This document shows, piece by piece, positions 1 to 5,055 of a stretch of DNA of 8,810 nt. The notes under the pieces were generated by a model. The model did not search any database. It saw only the letters and a program-made list of their open reading frames with translations, and had not been told where the DNA came from. Position 1 is the first letter of the stretch. Every line of letters starts with the position of its first letter. Position numbers and translations under genes: made by a program. This stretch comes from CAZZKG01 sp964654825 (lineage in GTDB: Bacteria; Gemmatimonadota; CAZMKB01), in the NCBI GenBank assembly GCA_964654825.1, contig CAZZKG010000101.1, positions 1-8,810 of the forward strand, given 5' to 3'.

Positions 1-891
1 TCCCGACCCGTAGGAAACCATCAGGACCGTCTGACCCGGTTGGGCGATATCGAGTACCGCGGTTAGTCCCATTGGTGAAGCCCCGGAGTAAGTGTTTCCA
101 AGAACGGGACAGAGCCAGCCCGGCTCGATTTTCTCTTTCGGGAAACCGAGCATCTTCCCGACACGCATCGGAAACTTGCCGTTCGGCTGGTGGAAGACAA
201 CCCAGTCGATATCATCGGGTGTAAGTCCGCTTCTTTCGAGGATGCCTTTCGCGGCCCCGAGCGTGTGTTTGAAATAAGCCGGCTCACCGGTAAACCTTCC
301 GGCGTGGCTCGGATAGAACTGATACTCCCGTCGCCAGAAGTCGGGGGTGTCGGTCATGAATGAATAGGTCGTCTCGACACTCGCGATGATGTTCTCTTTT
401 CCGAAAATGAATGCCGCGGCGCCCGCGGACGCGGAGTACTCGAGTGCATCACCCGGCGCGCCCTGTGAAGTATCCGCTCCGACGGCGAGACCGTACTCGA
501 TGGCGCCACTTGACACGAGGTTGATCGCCACGAACATCCCTTCAGACCCGGCTTTGCACGCGAACTCGAAGTCCGCGCAGTGGACGTCGGGAGTCGACCC
601 GATCGCCTCAGCGAGGATGGTGCCGCTTGGTTTCACCGCGTACGGGTGTGATTCGGAGCCGATGTAGACTGCACCTATCTTCGAAGGATCTATGCCGGAT
701 CGTGCGAGAGCCTTTCTGCTGGCCTCTACAGACATTGAAATGGTGTCCTGATCCGGGGTCGGTACTGATTTCTCCCTAAGCATGAGCCCCTTCTTGTAAC
801 TCTCGGCATTTGTACCCCATACCTTGGCGATCTCTTCTACTTTGATGCGATGCCGTGGTATGTAAGCACCGTAACCCACGATGCCGACCAT
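1..891 (-). CDS. Hydroxymethylglutaryl-CoA synthase, archaeal type (3' end cut by window edge)
   Basis: Condenses acetyl-CoA with acetoacetyl-CoA to HMG-CoA, the committed carbon step of the mevalonate isoprenoid pathway; cytosolic thiolase fold. The frame is open from an ATG at 891 to base 1 and gives 297 residues; the family is about 350, so roughly 50 C-terminal residues lie outside. Visible active-site motifs are GSESHPYAVKPSGT with Glu80, FEFACKAG with the acyl-accepting Cys112, VFHQPNGKFP with His234, and GNTYSGASPMGL with Asn266. The visible part ends in VSYGSG, the start of the C-terminal glycine-rich loop of thiolase-fold enzymes. The wording of these motifs matches the archaeal/bacterial short HMG-CoA synthases rather than the eukaryotic or Firmicutes MvaS form. 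The start is supported by a GGAGGT Shine-Dalgarno site and a consensus promoter. In archaea this gene often precedes thiolase and DUF35 genes; whether that holds here lies beyond the window. Confidence 0.93.
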   Translation of the reverse strand, partial: MVGIVGYGAYIPRHRIKVEEIAKVWGTNAESYKKGLMLREKSVPTPDQDTISMSVEASRKALARSGIDPSKIGAVYIGSESHPYAVKPSGTILAEAIGSTPDVHCADFEFACKAGSEGMFVAINLVSSGAIEYGLAVGADTSQGAPGDALEYSASAGAAAFIFGKENIIASVETTYSFMTDTPDFWRREYQFYPSHAGRFTGEPAYFKHTLGAAKGILERSGLTPDDIDWVVFHQPNGKFPMRVGKMLGFPKEKIEPGWLCPVLGNTYSGASPMGLTAVLDIAQPGQTVLMVSYGSG

Positions 892-897
892 AAATCA

Positions 898-903
898 ACC
901 TCC
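898..903 (-). promoter_or_regulatory. Ribosome binding site of HMG-CoA synthase
   Basis: GGAGGT on the minus strand, ending 6 bases before the ATG at 891. It fixes the start of the HMG-CoA synthase. Confidence 0.8.
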
Positions 904-943
904 ATCTGATTGCTCTCTTTCTTCCGTGAAAAGGCAGTATCCA

Positions 944-972
944 AATATAGCATCGTTCGAAGTGCGTGTCAA
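944..972 (-). promoter_or_regulatory. Sigma70-type promoter of HMG-CoA synthase
   Basis: Minus strand: a perfect -35 TTGACA (967-972), 17-base spacer, then -10 TATATT (944-949), one mismatch from consensus. Transcription would begin near 937, giving a leader of about 45 bases with the Shine-Dalgarno site. The gene is therefore probably the first of a leftward operon and expressed at a housekeeping level. Confidence 0.8.
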
Positions 973-1165
973 TTTACCTGATACGCCACTGGTTCACGGG
1001 TAGCGGGCTTTCTCCAGGATGCGAGATAATTTTCCACCTCCATCGGCAGGAAAAAGAGATATCCCCTCCGCCGTTTTCCCTATTTTCTTTTTCCCAGTTC
1101 TTTCGTATCTTTAAGAGAACAAGCGGCAGAAGCACCGAGAGCGACTCCTCAGGCATTCAAGCGAT

Positions 1166-1173
1166 AAGGAAGG
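1166..1173 (+). promoter_or_regulatory. Ribosome binding site of the MDR dehydrogenase
   Basis: AAGGAAGG, ending 6 bases before the ATG at 1180. It supports that start. I see no convincing sigma70 promoter for this gene: the 973-1165 stretch has only weak -10-like words (GATAAT at 1025, TATCTT at 1106) without a proper -35, and a pyrimidine-rich tract at about 1055-1111. Confidence 0.7.
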
Positions 1174-1179
1174 TAACCG

Positions 1180-2124
1180 ATGCTCGCCGTAAGAATAAAA
1201 GATGGGAAACCGGTACTCGAAGAGGTCCCCGAACCCGTTCGGGGTGAGGGCGACGCACTGATCGCGGTGAACCTCGCCGGGATCTGTGCTACAGATCTGG
1301 AAATCATCAGAGGCTACATGGACTTCGAGGGTACGCTGGGACACGAATTCGTCGGCACGGTTCTCGAGGCACCTCGAACCGGCCTCACCGGCAAGAGAGT
1401 CGTCGGGTCCATCAACTGCGGCTGCGGTGAATGTCCCCTCTGTCTCTCGGGTGATCCACGCCACTGCCCCGACAGGACGGTCCTCGGCATCCTTGGAAGA
1501 AACGGTGCTTTCGCGCCCAGGCTCACCCTGCCCGCCCGGAATCTGGTAGTCGTCCCCGACACCGTCGGTGACGAGACAGCCGTCTTCGCTGAACCGGTGG
1601 CTGCCGCCCTCGAGATCCTGGAACAGGTCGAGATAACAACGACCGACGAGGTGCTCGTTATGGGAGACGGCCGGCTCGGGATACTCTGTGCGCTCGTTCT
1701 GGAAGAATCAGGGGCACATGTCACCGTTTCGGGAAAGAGCCAGAGGAAACTCGCTGTCCTGAGAGAACTGGGATTCGATATTCTTCCCGTGGGAGATCCG
1801 CGGAAGTTCAGAACGGTCGTGGATGCGACCGGATCTCCTGGAGCTGTCTCCGAGGCTATTGAACGGACGTTACCGCTGGGGCGTGTGGTGTTGAAAACTA
1901 CGACACACGAAACACCGCGCATCAACCTCGCCCGTGTTGTCATCGATGAGATTACGGTGGTGGGCTCGAGATGCGGCCCGATTGAGAAAGCAGTCGCATT
2001 TTTAGCGAAACACGGTCTTCCTAAAGAGAAACTCATTACCGCCGTGTTCGATCTTCAGGCCGCGCCTGATGCCTTTCGCGCGGCTGTGCTTCCCGATTCG
2101 ATCAAGGTACTTCTCAAACCCTGA
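1180..2124 (+). CDS. Zinc-dependent medium-chain dehydrogenase/reductase, substrate unknown
   Basis: A 314-residue NAD(P)-dependent alcohol dehydrogenase-like enzyme, cytosolic, complete. The N-terminal GroES-like domain (about 1-135) has catalytic zinc candidates Cys36 in GICATD and His55-Glu56 in LGHEF. The structural zinc lobe has Cys82, Cys85, Cys88 and Cys96 in CGECPLC plus HC. Glu138 lies in the AEPVAAAL motif. The Rossmann domain follows with GDGRLG at 162-167 and ATGSPGA further on; the C-terminal part contains VVGSRCGP. It is shorter than classical ADH (about 340-375). The overall wording fits the uncharacterised 'MDR-like' zinc dehydrogenase subfamily rather than threonine, sorbitol or ethanol dehydrogenase. 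The residues after the second Rossmann strand (SGKSQRK) lack an acidic NAD-ribose ligand, which hints at NADP(H). It is divergent from the HMG-CoA synthase; a metabolic link is not shown. Confidence 0.92.
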   Translation: MLAVRIKDGKPVLEEVPEPVRGEGDALIAVNLAGICATDLEIIRGYMDFEGTLGHEFVGTVLEAPRTGLTGKRVVGSINCGCGECPLCLSGDPRHCPDRTVLGILGRNGAFAPRLTLPARNLVVVPDTVGDETAVFAEPVAAALEILEQVEITTTDEVLVMGDGRLGILCALVLEESGAHVTVSGKSQRKLAVLRELGFDILPVGDPRKFRTVVDATGSPGAVSEAIERTLPLGRVVLKTTTHETPRINLARVVIDEITVVGSRCGPIEKAVAFLAKHGLPKEKLITAVFDLQAAPDAFRAAVLPDSIKVLLKP

Positions 2125-2189
2125 CTGTGCTAAGACGGCCCGGACCGTGATGATGAGCACCAGGAGAACATGTTTCATCAGGTCGGTGA
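2125..2189. other. Short convergent intergenic gap
   Basis: Sixty-five bases between the dehydrogenase stop and the stop of the small minus-strand gene. The only structure is a weak ACGG/CCGT inverted repeat at 2135-2148. No stem followed by a T-run is present, so I cannot call a terminator. Confidence 0.5.
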
Positions 2190-2390
2190 TCAGTCGGGGA
2201 TTCGTTTGATCGTTTTATTCATCAGGAGTTCGTTCAGCTGCCTCAGAAGTTCCTGCTCCTGCGAGTCGATGACATGATCCTCACCGGCGAGAGTGAGAAT
2301 CTCCCGGTGTTCAGAGTTGGTCAGCTCACAGTCGGCGATCGCCTTCTTTATCAGTTCAGATAATCTCCTGCCTGTTTCTCCCGATTCCAT
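2190..2390 (-). CDS. Small acidic helical protein (66 residues), function unknown
   Basis: I chose the ATG at 2390 because a strong GGAGG lies 6 bases upstream; the longer frame to 2501 has no comparable site and a low-complexity, non-protein-like N-terminus. The product is soluble, with no signal peptide or membrane segment. It reads as two predicted helices: RLSELIKKAI (residues 9-18) and a C-terminal EQELLRQLNELL. Between them lies ELTNSEHREILTLAGEDHVIDSQEQ, split by a turn. The layout 'LT..E...I...A..D..ID..E..LL..L' resembles the helix-loop-helix repeats of TerB-like or EF-hand-like small proteins, but a calcium-binding 12-residue loop is not complete. It is convergent with the dehydrogenase and divergent from the outer-membrane protein gene. 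Real gene: likely; function: not assigned. Confidence 0.72.
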   Translation of the reverse strand: MESGETGRRLSELIKKAIADCELTNSEHREILTLAGEDHVIDSQEQELLRQLNELLMNKTIKRIPD

Positions 2391-2394
2391 CTGT

Positions 2395-2403
2395 CTCCTC
2401 CTC
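2395..2403 (-). promoter_or_regulatory. Ribosome binding site deciding the small-protein start
   Basis: GAGGAGGAG on the minus strand, with GGAGG (2397-2401) 6 bases from the ATG at 2390. It overrules the longer frame starting at 2501. Confidence 0.75.
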
Positions 2404-2438
2404 ATCTTCGAGAACCTGAAGTGTGTCGTATAATGATG

Positions 2439-2451
2439 TCCCGCATCGGGA
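2439..2451. repeat. Inverted repeat TCCCG-CAT-CGGGA
   Basis: A perfect 5-base stem with a 3-base loop, about 50 bases upstream of the small-protein start. It could be an operator or a leader hairpin; it is short enough to be chance. Confidence 0.35.
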
Positions 2452-2570
2452 GGATCGTCAAGTAAATTCTGTTCACCGCCTGGATGCTCATCTCCCTTCA
2501 AGTCACGTGATGCATCCCCTTTCCGGTGTGTGAACAGGACCGGCTGTTGGAAGAAATTCCCGGGGGTGTG

Positions 2571-2599
2571 TTGACAAACCGCCTCGACACGGATATGAT
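2571..2599 (+). promoter_or_regulatory. Sigma70-type promoter of the outer-membrane protein gene
   Basis: Perfect -35 TTGACA (2571-2576), 17-base spacer, -10 TATGAT (2594-2599), one mismatch from consensus. The start of transcription is expected near 2606, leaving a leader of about 115 bases. Confidence 0.85.
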
Positions 2600-2615
2600 T
2601 GTAATGTTTATTTCA

Positions 2616-2633
2616 CCGGGGTCTGTGACCCGG
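2616..2633 (+). repeat. Leader hairpin in the outer-membrane protein mRNA
   Basis: CCGGGGTC - TGT - GACCCGG forms a 7-base-pair stem with one bulged G, about 10 bases into the predicted transcript. A position this close to the 5' end fits an mRNA-stabilising structure. The bases after it (AGACTTTTCTC) are only mildly T-rich, so attenuation is less likely. Confidence 0.45.
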
Positions 2634-2704
2634 AGACTTTTCTCATCAGAAGCAGTGAGAGATATGTTACCCTTATCTCATTGCCAGTTCGGGGAACCTG
2701 AATG

Positions 2705-2711
2705 AAGGAGG
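2705..2711 (+). promoter_or_regulatory. Ribosome binding site of the outer-membrane protein gene
   Basis: AAGGAGG, followed by a G-run. It is 3 bases from the ATG at 2715 and 9 bases from the ATG at 2721, so the second start is the better spaced. Confidence 0.75.
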
Positions 2712-2720
2712 GGGATGATC

Positions 2721-3365
2721 ATGAAGAGGGTGACCAGCGTACTCGCAATGGCAGCCATGTTGATCATTACGAGCAGCAGTGCCCGGGGTCAGTTCGAACC
2801 GGGTAAGGTGGATGTCCGGCCGCAGTTCGGTTTCGGGATCGGAAGTTCCTTCGGGATCACAGCCGGAGCCGCGATGACGTACTCCATGTCGGATCGGATG
2901 GCATTCGGACCGAGCTTCTACTTCTCGACCGCCGGGAGATCCTGGAAAAGCGGCGAAGGGGATCAGGCATTCGAGACGAAGGGATCCAATTCGATGGTTT
3001 TCGCGGGGCAGGTGTACTACCTCTTCACCCCCGACTCCGATTACCCGTGGTACGTGAACGGCGGGGCCGGTATCGTCAAGTTCGGCAGCGTGACGGAAAC
3101 CGACGGCGGTGCAAAGCTCACTTACGGGGGAGCTGAACTGGAGATCAAAGGTGCGACGGTAATCGCTTTCAACATCGGTGGTGGTACGATTTACAAGATG
3201 AGTGATACGATGAGTCTCGTCATCGATGTCAATTCCTACATAGGCTCTCAGGGAGATCGCAAGGGCAAGACCGCCAACCAGGATGACATCGACCTCAACG
3301 ATACCCTCGAAGGCGGATCATTCTGGCTCCTGCACTCGACAGTCGGCCTCAGTTTCACATTCTGA
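2721..3365 (+). CDS. Exported outer-membrane beta-barrel-like protein
   Basis: 214 residues from the ATG at 2721 (or 216 from 2715; the Shine-Dalgarno spacing favours 2721). It begins with a clear signal peptide: MKR, a hydrophobic core VLAMAAMLII, then SSSARG with cleavage probably before Gln24. The mature part alternates aromatic/hydrophobic and polar residues in short strands separated by Gly/Asp/Ser-rich turns, for example FGFGIGSSFGITAGAAMTYSM, VFAGQVYYLF, YVNGGAGIVKFGS, VIAFNIGGGTIYKM and LLHSTVGLSFTF. It ends in Phe, the usual C-terminal signature read by the BAM machinery. Length and pattern fit an eight-strand OmpA-like barrel of the general outer-membrane beta-barrel class; no peptidoglycan-binding domain is present. 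The role is unknown (structural, adhesion or small pore). It is transcribed alone, converging on the sigma-factor operon. Confidence 0.82.
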   Translation: MKRVTSVLAMAAMLIITSSSARGQFEPGKVDVRPQFGFGIGSSFGITAGAAMTYSMSDRMAFGPSFYFSTAGRSWKSGEGDQAFETKGSNSMVFAGQVYYLFTPDSDYPWYVNGGAGIVKFGSVTETDGGAKLTYGGAELEIKGATVIAFNIGGGTIYKMSDTMSLVIDVNSYIGSQGDRKGKTANQDDIDLNDTLEGGSFWLLHSTVGLSFTF

Positions 3366-3392
3366 AGACAATTCAACGAGGGGGACCTGCTG

Positions 3393-3788
3393 TCACCTGA
3401 TGTGCCGGTTCCTCTCATCCGGTTCCTTCACAAGCTTACGAATGTAATCCAGCCTCTTTTCCAATCGCCCCTTTTGCGATTCGGTGAGCACCGGATCGAG
3501 CTCGACCATCAAGGAATCAACGATCTCCGCCAGCAGGAGGTGATGCGTGCGATTTATCTCAGAGAAACGCCTGGAATGATCACGCAGTATCGCGTGGACC
3601 GTGTCTCTATTGCTCTCTTCAGGACCGATCAGTCTCTCGAAGACATGTACGAACCTGTCCGCCATCGTGAGATCGGAGTAGAACATGACACGCCGATGAA
3701 TAACAGCACCGGTAATCAAAGCACCGAGGATCATTCCGATGACGAGAGTTGAGAGTATAATCAGTGTGGTTTTGGTTCGTATGCTCAT
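3393..3788 (-). CDS. Membrane-anchored Spy/CpxP-like periplasmic protein (third gene of sigma operon)
   Basis: 131 residues. Residues 7-30 form one hydrophobic segment (TTLIILSTLVIGMILGALITGAVI) with positive residues on both sides, so an uncleaved N-terminal anchor with the rest in the periplasm is likely. The periplasmic part is helical and charged, with a VLTESQKGRLEKRL stretch (residues 100-113) that matches the 'LTxxQ...l...l' signature of Spy/CpxP and metal-resistance sensor proteins. Several His residues (48, 65, 71, 82, 83) are possible metal ligands, but I cannot place a defined site. Its ATG overlaps the stop of the anti-sigma gene by four bases (ATGA), with GGAG 8 bases upstream, so it is translationally coupled. 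By analogy with CnrX in the cnrYXH system it may be the sensor that controls the anti-sigma factor; this is inference. Confidence 0.8.
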   Translation of the reverse strand: MSIRTKTTLIILSTLVIGMILGALITGAVIHRRVMFYSDLTMADRFVHVFERLIGPEESNRDTVHAILRDHSRRFSEINRTHHLLLAEIVDSLMVELDPVLTESQKGRLEKRLDYIRKLVKEPDERNRHIR

Positions 3789-4219
3789 CGTAGTGACTCC
3801 GGAGATGAAAGAACCGGTGATATCACGAGATCTTCGATACCTAGTTCAGGGGATGCGAAGGCCGCAGCAACGGAGATGTTGCCGCTGGATTTCATGTTGT
3901 ACGCGGCTATGAGACACGCGACAACGGCCCCCGCGAATGCAACTCGACGAAACAGAAACAGGAGCGATTCGAAAAACGGTTCGGTATCCCAGCCGGTTGA
4001 TCGACTGCTTCGGATCCTACGCATGACCCGCTCGGCGAAAAACGGAGAGAAAGACTCCGCGGCGCCGGCTGTGATCTCGTCTCTCATTGCTTCGATGCAT
4101 CCCTGCTCCCTTCTCAACTCAGGAGACCGGGCGAGTGCTTCCTGGAGTATGCCCTCTTCTTCCTCGGTGAGCGATGTGTCAAAAGAGCGATAGAGAAGTT
4201 TAAGAACTTGATCATCCAT
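3785..4219 (-). CDS. Anti-sigma-factor-like membrane protein
   Basis: 144 residues from the ATG at 4219 (a GTG at 4222 would add one). The N-terminal cytoplasmic part has the pattern seen in many anti-sigma proteins: LLYRSFDTSLTEEEEGILQ followed by ALARSPELRRE, then SPFFAERVMRRI (residues 58-69). One membrane segment (about 92-108, VAFAGAVVACLIAAYNM) separates it from a short periplasmic tail of about 35 residues. There is no HxxxCxxC zinc motif, so it is not a ZAS-type factor. The ATG overlaps the sigma stop as TGATG, with GGAG 7 bases upstream, and its own stop overlaps the next gene. Position right after an ECF sigma gene is the main reason for the functional call. Expected role: hold the sigma factor at the membrane until a signal releases it. 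Confidence 0.78.
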   Translation of the reverse strand: MDDQVLKLLYRSFDTSLTEEEEGILQEALARSPELRREQGCIEAMRDEITAGAAESFSPFFAERVMRRIRSSRSTGWDTEPFFESLLFLFRRVAFAGAVVACLIAAYNMKSSGNISVAAAFASPELGIEDLVISPVLSSPESLR

Positions 4220-4773
4220 CACTTTTCTCCGAAATGTGGTTTCAGTATCTCCCTCATTTTAAGCTGCGCCCGGGTGAGACGCGATAGCACGGTACCTGTC
4301 GGTATTCCCAGTATCTGCGCGGTTTCCCGAGTGGAGTAACCATCGATCAAACGCAGCACGAGTACCGCCCTGAACTCGGGAGAAAGCTTCTCGAGCGCGA
4401 GATTCACCATTTCACGATCCTCGAATGAGATTTTGCCTGATTTCTCATCGGGAATGTCGGCTGTTATTCCGGAATCATCCCGGGAGAAAAATCGCCATCT
4501 CCGCTTTCGACGTTTGAGTTCGTTGAGTGAGAGGTTTATCGCGATTCGAGTAAGATAAGTACTCACACTGCTCTCTCCCCGAAATGACTCCAGTGATCTG
4601 TAAAATCGTATAACCGTCTCCTGGCCCACATCCTCCGCCTCCGAACACTGACCCAGCATACCTATCACCGTAGCTGCGATGCGAGGCTCGTAACGTCTCA
4701 CCAGTTCCTGAAACGCATCCTCGGCACCTTCCCGGGCCTGTCGGATCAGCTGTTCATCTGATAGTGGTATCAT
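4219..4773 (-). CDS. ECF RNA polymerase sigma factor (RpoE-like)
   Basis: 184 residues, the usual length for group IV sigma factors. Region 2 spans about 9-92, including AFQELVRRYEPRI, the -10-recognising and core-binding stretch AEDVGQETVIRFYRSLESFRG, and STYLTRIAINLSLNELKRRKRR. A variable linker follows (about 93-124). Region 4 spans about 125-177, with LSPEFRAVLVLRLIDGYS and the helix-turn-helix STRETAQILGIPTGTVLSRL that reads the -35 element. There is no region 1 or 3, as expected. It is first in a three-gene operon with the anti-sigma-like and Spy-like genes. A GGAATA-N16-TGTCTAA element lies just upstream, consistent with autoregulation. The Shine-Dalgarno site is weak (GAAAGAAG directly before ATG). 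The stress it answers is probably envelope or metal stress, judging from the linked periplasmic proteins. Confidence 0.95.
   Translation of the reverse strand: MIPLSDEQLIRQAREGAEDAFQELVRRYEPRIAATVIGMLGQCSEAEDVGQETVIRFYRSLESFRGESSVSTYLTRIAINLSLNELKRRKRRWRFFSRDDSGITADIPDEKSGKISFEDREMVNLALEKLSPEFRAVLVLRLIDGYSTRETAQILGIPTGTVLSRLTRAQLKMREILKPHFGEK
4227..4230 (-). promoter_or_regulatory. Coupling ribosome binding site inside the sigma gene
   Basis: GGAG within the last codons of the sigma gene, 7 bases before the ATG at 4219 and 4 before the GTG at 4222. Spacing favours ATG. The TGATG junction suggests termination-reinitiation, keeping sigma and anti-sigma in fixed ratio. Confidence 0.6.
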
Positions 4774-4790
4774 CTTCTTTCAGACATAAG

Positions 4791-4819
4791 TTAGACACTC
4801 TAAATATCAATTCTATTCC
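4791..4819 (-). promoter_or_regulatory. Predicted ECF-type promoter of the sigma operon
   Basis: Minus strand GGAATA (4814-4819), 16 bases, TGTCTAA (4791-4797). It resembles the sigmaE pattern GGAACTT...TCTGA/TCTAA. Transcription would start near 4784, leaving a leader of only about 12 bases. The same element with identical spacing occurs upstream of the three-repeat Spy-like gene (6054-6082). Confidence 0.62.
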
Positions 4820-4830
4820 CGACATGTCAA
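4803..4830 (-). promoter_or_regulatory. Possible overlapping sigma70 promoter of the sigma operon
   Basis: Minus strand TTGACA (4825-4830), 16-base spacer, GATATT (4803-4808, four of six consensus bases). It overlaps the ECF-type element and could supply a basal level of the operon. The -10 is mediocre. Confidence 0.35.
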
Positions 4831-4974
4831 TAAATAATAACTCCAATGAAAAAACCGATTTTCCACGGAGATTATCATCGGGGATACCGGATTTCGGATT
4901 GAGACGTCAGCTGAGATGTCGGTAGGCCGGGGAAAGCTCTCAGGCGTAGTTTATTTGACGTTAGGCAGACGAGG

Positions 4975-5006
4975 TTGCCCGGGACCCGGGCCGGGCCCCC
5001 TGGCAA
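4975..5006. repeat. Imperfect GC-rich hairpin 1
   Basis: TTGCC-C-GGG pairs with CCC-T-GGCAA across a GC-only centre (positions 4975-4983 with 4998-5006; one internal mismatch). It lies downstream of the three-repeat gene, next to hairpin 2. It has no T-run on the relevant strand. Confidence 0.5.
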
Positions 5007-5019
5007 CATTCGCCCGCTG

Positions 5020-5045
5020 CCGGAGGCGGGTGGTCCTGCCTCCGG
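5020..5045 (-). terminator. Perfect 8-bp hairpin downstream of the three-repeat gene (terminator-like)
   Basis: CCGGAGGC and GCCTCCGG form a perfect 8-bp GC-rich stem with a 10-base loop, starting 11 bases after the stop of the minus-strand gene. An alternative stem CCCGC/GCGGG (5013-5030) overlaps it. No T-tract follows, so intrinsic termination is uncertain; it may instead protect the mRNA 3' end or be part of a repeated intergenic palindrome family. Confidence 0.45.
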
Positions 5046-5055
5046 TGTACATCCC

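Larger units (their letters stand above)
2391..2720. other. Divergent intergenic region with promoter and two small inverted repeats
   Basis: About 330 bases without a gene. It holds the small-protein Shine-Dalgarno site, an inverted repeat TCCCG-CAT-CGGGA (2439-2451), a possible minus-strand -35 TTGACG (2456-2461) without a well-spaced -10, then the strong plus-strand promoter, leader hairpin and ribosome binding site of the outer-membrane protein gene. Nothing protein-like is seen in the remaining sequence. Confidence 0.6.

Noticed and set aside
386..667. Plus-strand 93-residue frame inside the HMG-CoA synthase region
   Set aside because: The minus strand here encodes the catalytic core of HMG-CoA synthase, including Cys112; the plus frame is its shadow.
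1055..1111. Pyrimidine-rich tract upstream of the dehydrogenase
   Set aside because: No paired stem to make it a terminator and no clear -35/-10 pair; it may be only compositional.
1314..2036. 240-residue open frame antisense to the dehydrogenase
   Set aside because: It is a mirror of a clearly conserved coding frame in GC-rich DNA; the product is Ser/Thr/Arg/Pro-rich with no recognisable domain or ribosome binding site.
2002..2178. Minus-strand 58-residue frame starting MKHVLLVLIITVRAVLAQ, resembling a signal peptide
   Set aside because: No Shine-Dalgarno site, and about 120 bases lie antisense to the conserved dehydrogenase C-terminus. It is only 11 bases after the 66-residue gene, so it is worth remembering, but chance is the simpler explanation.
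2391..2501. Upstream extension of the small minus-strand protein (37 more residues)
   Set aside because: The ATG at 2501 has no good ribosome binding site, the extension has a different, irregular composition, and a strong GGAGGAG sits exactly upstream of the internal ATG at 2390.
4220..4222. GTG as the start of the anti-sigma gene
   Set aside because: Only 4 bases from GGAG and a weaker codon; the adjacent ATG at 4219 has better spacing. The difference is one residue.
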